A model generated the notes under the pieces. That model was not told the origin of the DNA. It did not search any database and saw only the letters and a list, made by a program, of their open reading frames with translations. Shown here piece by piece: positions 4,237 through 5,413 of a DNA stretch of 5,413 nt. Origin of the DNA: an uncultured Eubacteriales bacterium. GTDB taxonomy: Bacteria; Bacillota; Clostridia; Oscillospirales; Oscillospiraceae. Numbering within the stretch: position 1 is the first letter of the stretch; each line of letters opens with the position of its first letter. The translations under genes were made by a program, and so were the position numbers. Location of the stretch: the NCBI GenBank assembly GCA_900321335.1, contig ONVR01000158.1:1-5413 (forward strand), read 5' to 3'.

Positions 4237-4366
4237 ATGCGTTCTGGGCCTCTGTCTCCAATGCCCGGTAGTCGATCTTGCCACGGGGCGTCCGGGGCAG
4301 GTCGTCCCGGTAGCGCACAGCCTCCGGCACCATGTAGTCCGGCAGCTCCTTCCGGCACAGAAAAAC
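4235..4366 (-). pseudogene. C-terminal remnant of an AMP-forming acyl/aminoacyl ligase
   Basis: Read leftwards, this stretch encodes 43 codons beginning VFLCRKELPDYMVPE, then AVRYRDDL, PRTPRGKIDYRALE and TEAQNA, ending in TAA (4237-4235). 'LPDYMVPE...LPRTPRGKIDYRAL' is the C-terminal subdomain of class I adenylate-forming enzymes (acyl-CoA/acyl-ACP synthetases, NRPS adenylation domains). The lysine in GKIDYR is the A10 catalytic lysine. About 400-500 residues that should precede it are missing: upstream in the same frame are only 21 unrelated codons and then the proS TGA (4432-4430). There is no credible start or ribosome-binding site. The right edge lies in the proS terminator, whose T-run encodes the first residues. 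I infer a decayed or recombined gene end left behind when proS came to lie beside it. The original substrate class cannot be told from this tail; the nearby ACP gene hints at acyl activation but faces the other way. Confidence 0.7.
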
Positions 4367-4395
4367 GCGGCGCCCGCCGGATGCGGACGCCGCGT
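4361..4395 (-). terminator. Intrinsic terminator of proS
   Basis: On the minus strand, ACGCGGCG-T-CCGC (4395-4383) pairs with GCGG-G-CGCCGCGT (4377-4365). This gives a 13-bp stem containing one G-U wobble, a 5-nt loop, and then TTTTT (4365-4361 region). On the plus strand the wobble becomes a C/A mismatch and no T-run follows, so the element is directional for the proS transcript, 34 nt after its stop codon. Confidence 0.85.
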
Positions 4396-4429
4396 CTGTG
4401 TATTCTGGATGAAACCCGGCAGGGCAGGC

Positions 4430-5413
4430 TCAGTACGCCACGCCCCAGTAGATCATATGCTTGGCGGGCTTGCCGCACACGGGGCACACGTCGTCGATAT
4501 GCTCCTGCTGCAGGGGCATACACCGGGAGGACATACCGGCCTGCTCCTTCATGGCCAGCTCGCAGGCCAGATCGCCGCACCACATGGTCTTGATGAAGCC
4601 GCCGTTCTCCTCCTGCAGGCGCTTGGCCTCCTCCAGGGAGTGGGCCTCGAAGATATGCTCCTCCAGGTTCTTCTTCGCCTTTTCGTACATGCCCTTATGG
4701 ACCAGCGCCAGCTGCTCCTGCACGGCCTTTTCCAGATCCTCCGCGGCGATGACGGTCTTCTCCCCGTCGCTGCGGCGGACCAGCACGCACTGGCCGTTTT
4801 CCATATCCCGGGGGCCGATCTCCACCCGGACGGGCACGCCCTTCATCTCGTACTGGGCGCACTTCCAGCCCATGGAGTTGTCGGAGTCGTCCATCTTCAC
4901 CCGCAGGCCGGCGGCGACGAGCCGGTCCTTCAGGGCGGCGGCGGCCTCCAGCACGCCGGGCTTATGCTGGGCCACAGGCAGAACGATCACCTGGATGGGG
5001 GCGATCTGCGGGGGCAGGACCAGACCGTTGTTGTCTCCGTGGGCCATGATCACCGCGCCGATCATGCGGGTGGTGGAGCCCCAGGAGGTCTGGAAGGGGT
5101 ACTGCAGGGTGTTGTCCCGGCCCGTGAAGGTCACGTCATAGGCGCGGGAGAACTTGTCCCCGAAATAGTGGGAGGTGGCGCCCTGAAGGGCCTTGTGGTC
5201 CTTCATCATGCACTCCACCGTGTAGGTAGCCTCCGCGCCGGCAAATTTCTCCTTGTCCGTCTTGCGGCCCCGGACCACGGGGATGGCCAGCACGTTCTCA
5301 AAGAAATCCGCGTAGCAGTTGAGCTGCTGCTCCGTCTCCGCCTGGGCCTCCTCGGCCGTCTCATGGATGGTGTGGCCCTCCTGCCACCAGAACTCGCGCG
5401 AGCGCAGGAAGGG
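4430..5413 (-). CDS. proS: Prolyl-tRNA synthetase, archaeal/eukaryal-like (type 3), C-terminal part
   Basis: The last 327 residues of a class II synthetase that charges tRNA-Pro with proline in the cytosol. About 150 N-terminal residues lie past the right edge. Visible residues 1-14, PFLRSREFWWQEGH, are class II motif 2 of the type 3 form. 'ALQGATSHYFGDKFSRAYDV' is at about 75-94, and motif 3 'SWGSTTRMIG' is at about 110-119. The HGTP anticodon-binding domain begins near 'LPPQIAPIQVIVLP' (132-146). The C-terminal zinc domain has Cys279, Cys284, Cys310 and Cys313 in a C-x4-C...C-x2-C spacing, and the protein ends in the conserved C-terminal tyrosine (WGVAY). There is no insertion (INS) editing domain between motifs 2 and 3, which excludes the long bacterial ProRS. 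The gene converges on the rpmH operon and ends in its own terminator. Confidence 0.95.
   Translation of the reverse strand, partial: PFLRSREFWWQEGHTIHETAEEAQAETEQQLNCYADFFENVLAIPVVRGRKTDKEKFAGAEATYTVECMMKDHKALQGATSHYFGDKFSRAYDVTFTGRDNTLQYPFQTSWGSTTRMIGAVIMAHGDNNGLVLPPQIAPIQVIVLPVAQHKPGVLEAAAALKDRLVAAGLRVKMDDSDNSMGWKCAQYEMKGVPVRVEIGPRDMENGQCVLVRRSDGEKTVIAAEDLEKAVQEQLALVHKGMYEKAKKNLEEHIFEAHSLEEAKRLQEENGGFIKTMWCGDLACELAMKEQAGMSSRCMPLQQEHIDDVCPVCGKPAKHMIYWGVAY

Noticed and set aside
4316..4333. ATG inside the ligase remnant, with AAGGAG upstream, as a small gene start
   Set aside because: Those bases are codons of the conserved KELPDYM segment; the resulting peptide would be about 32 residues, lacking the subdomain's start.
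4126..4593. 155-codon plus-strand frame after the ACP gene
   Set aside because: It runs through two terminators and antisense to proS; composition is Arg/Pro/Ser shadow sequence.
1..5413. CRISPR array, tRNA, transposase or phage genes
   Set aside because: No regularly spaced repeats, no tRNA cloverleaf and no recognisable mobile-element protein were seen on either strand.

Overview
The window is a stretch of Gram-positive housekeeping chromosome. Its GC content is high, roughly 60 % by eye, and every gene has a strong AGGAGG-type Shine-Dalgarno. The block rpmH-rnpA-yidD-yidC-jag, a MecA-family adaptor, a Jag protein with Jag-N/KH/R3H domains and a short YidC with no large periplasmic domain together point to Firmicutes. 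The base composition and the charged YidC tail suggest a high-GC member of class Clostridia, probably Oscillospiraceae-like (Oscillibacter/Flavonifractor type). The family assignment is inference, not something the sequence proves.

Layout. Positions 1-68 (minus) hold the first 22 codons of a gene that resembles an M3-family oligoendopeptidase, with a very good promoter at 131-159. Positions 239-697 (plus) encode a compact MecA-like adaptor with its own -10 box. A near-consensus sigma-A promoter (TTGACA, 18 nt, TATAAT; 763-792) then starts a leader of about 127 nt that can fold into three consecutive hairpins. After it comes the operon rpmH (926-1063), rnpA (1151-1495), yidD (1492-1701), yidC (1764-3185), jag/khpB (3178-3849) and an acyl carrier protein gene (3891-4124). 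Gene pairs overlap or lie close together (4-nt overlap rnpA/yidD, 8-nt overlap yidC/jag). The operon ends in three successive hairpins, two of which have T-runs and look like intrinsic terminators. From the right edge, the minus strand carries the C-terminal 327 codons of an archaeal/eukaryal-like (type 3) prolyl-tRNA synthetase with its own terminator (4361-4395). Between this and the operon's terminators lies a 43-codon fragment of the C-terminus of an AMP-forming acyl/aminoacyl ligase (A10 motif), the most unexpected item in the window.

How the genes fit together. rpmH supplies ribosomal protein L34, and rnpA supplies the protein subunit of RNase P for tRNA 5' maturation. YidD and YidC act in membrane-protein insertion, and Jag/KhpB is the RNA-binding partner classically encoded beside YidC. 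In many Firmicutes this block sits next to dnaA/oriC on one side and mnmE-mnmG on the other. Here the flanks are a mecA-like gene and an ACP gene, so the neighbourhood is rearranged. I see no DnaA-box cluster, CRISPR array, transposase, tRNA or phage gene. No new defence or metabolic system is evident. The items worth following up are the ligase remnant, the structured rpmH leader, the long charged YidC tail, the short MecA and the ACP at the operon end.
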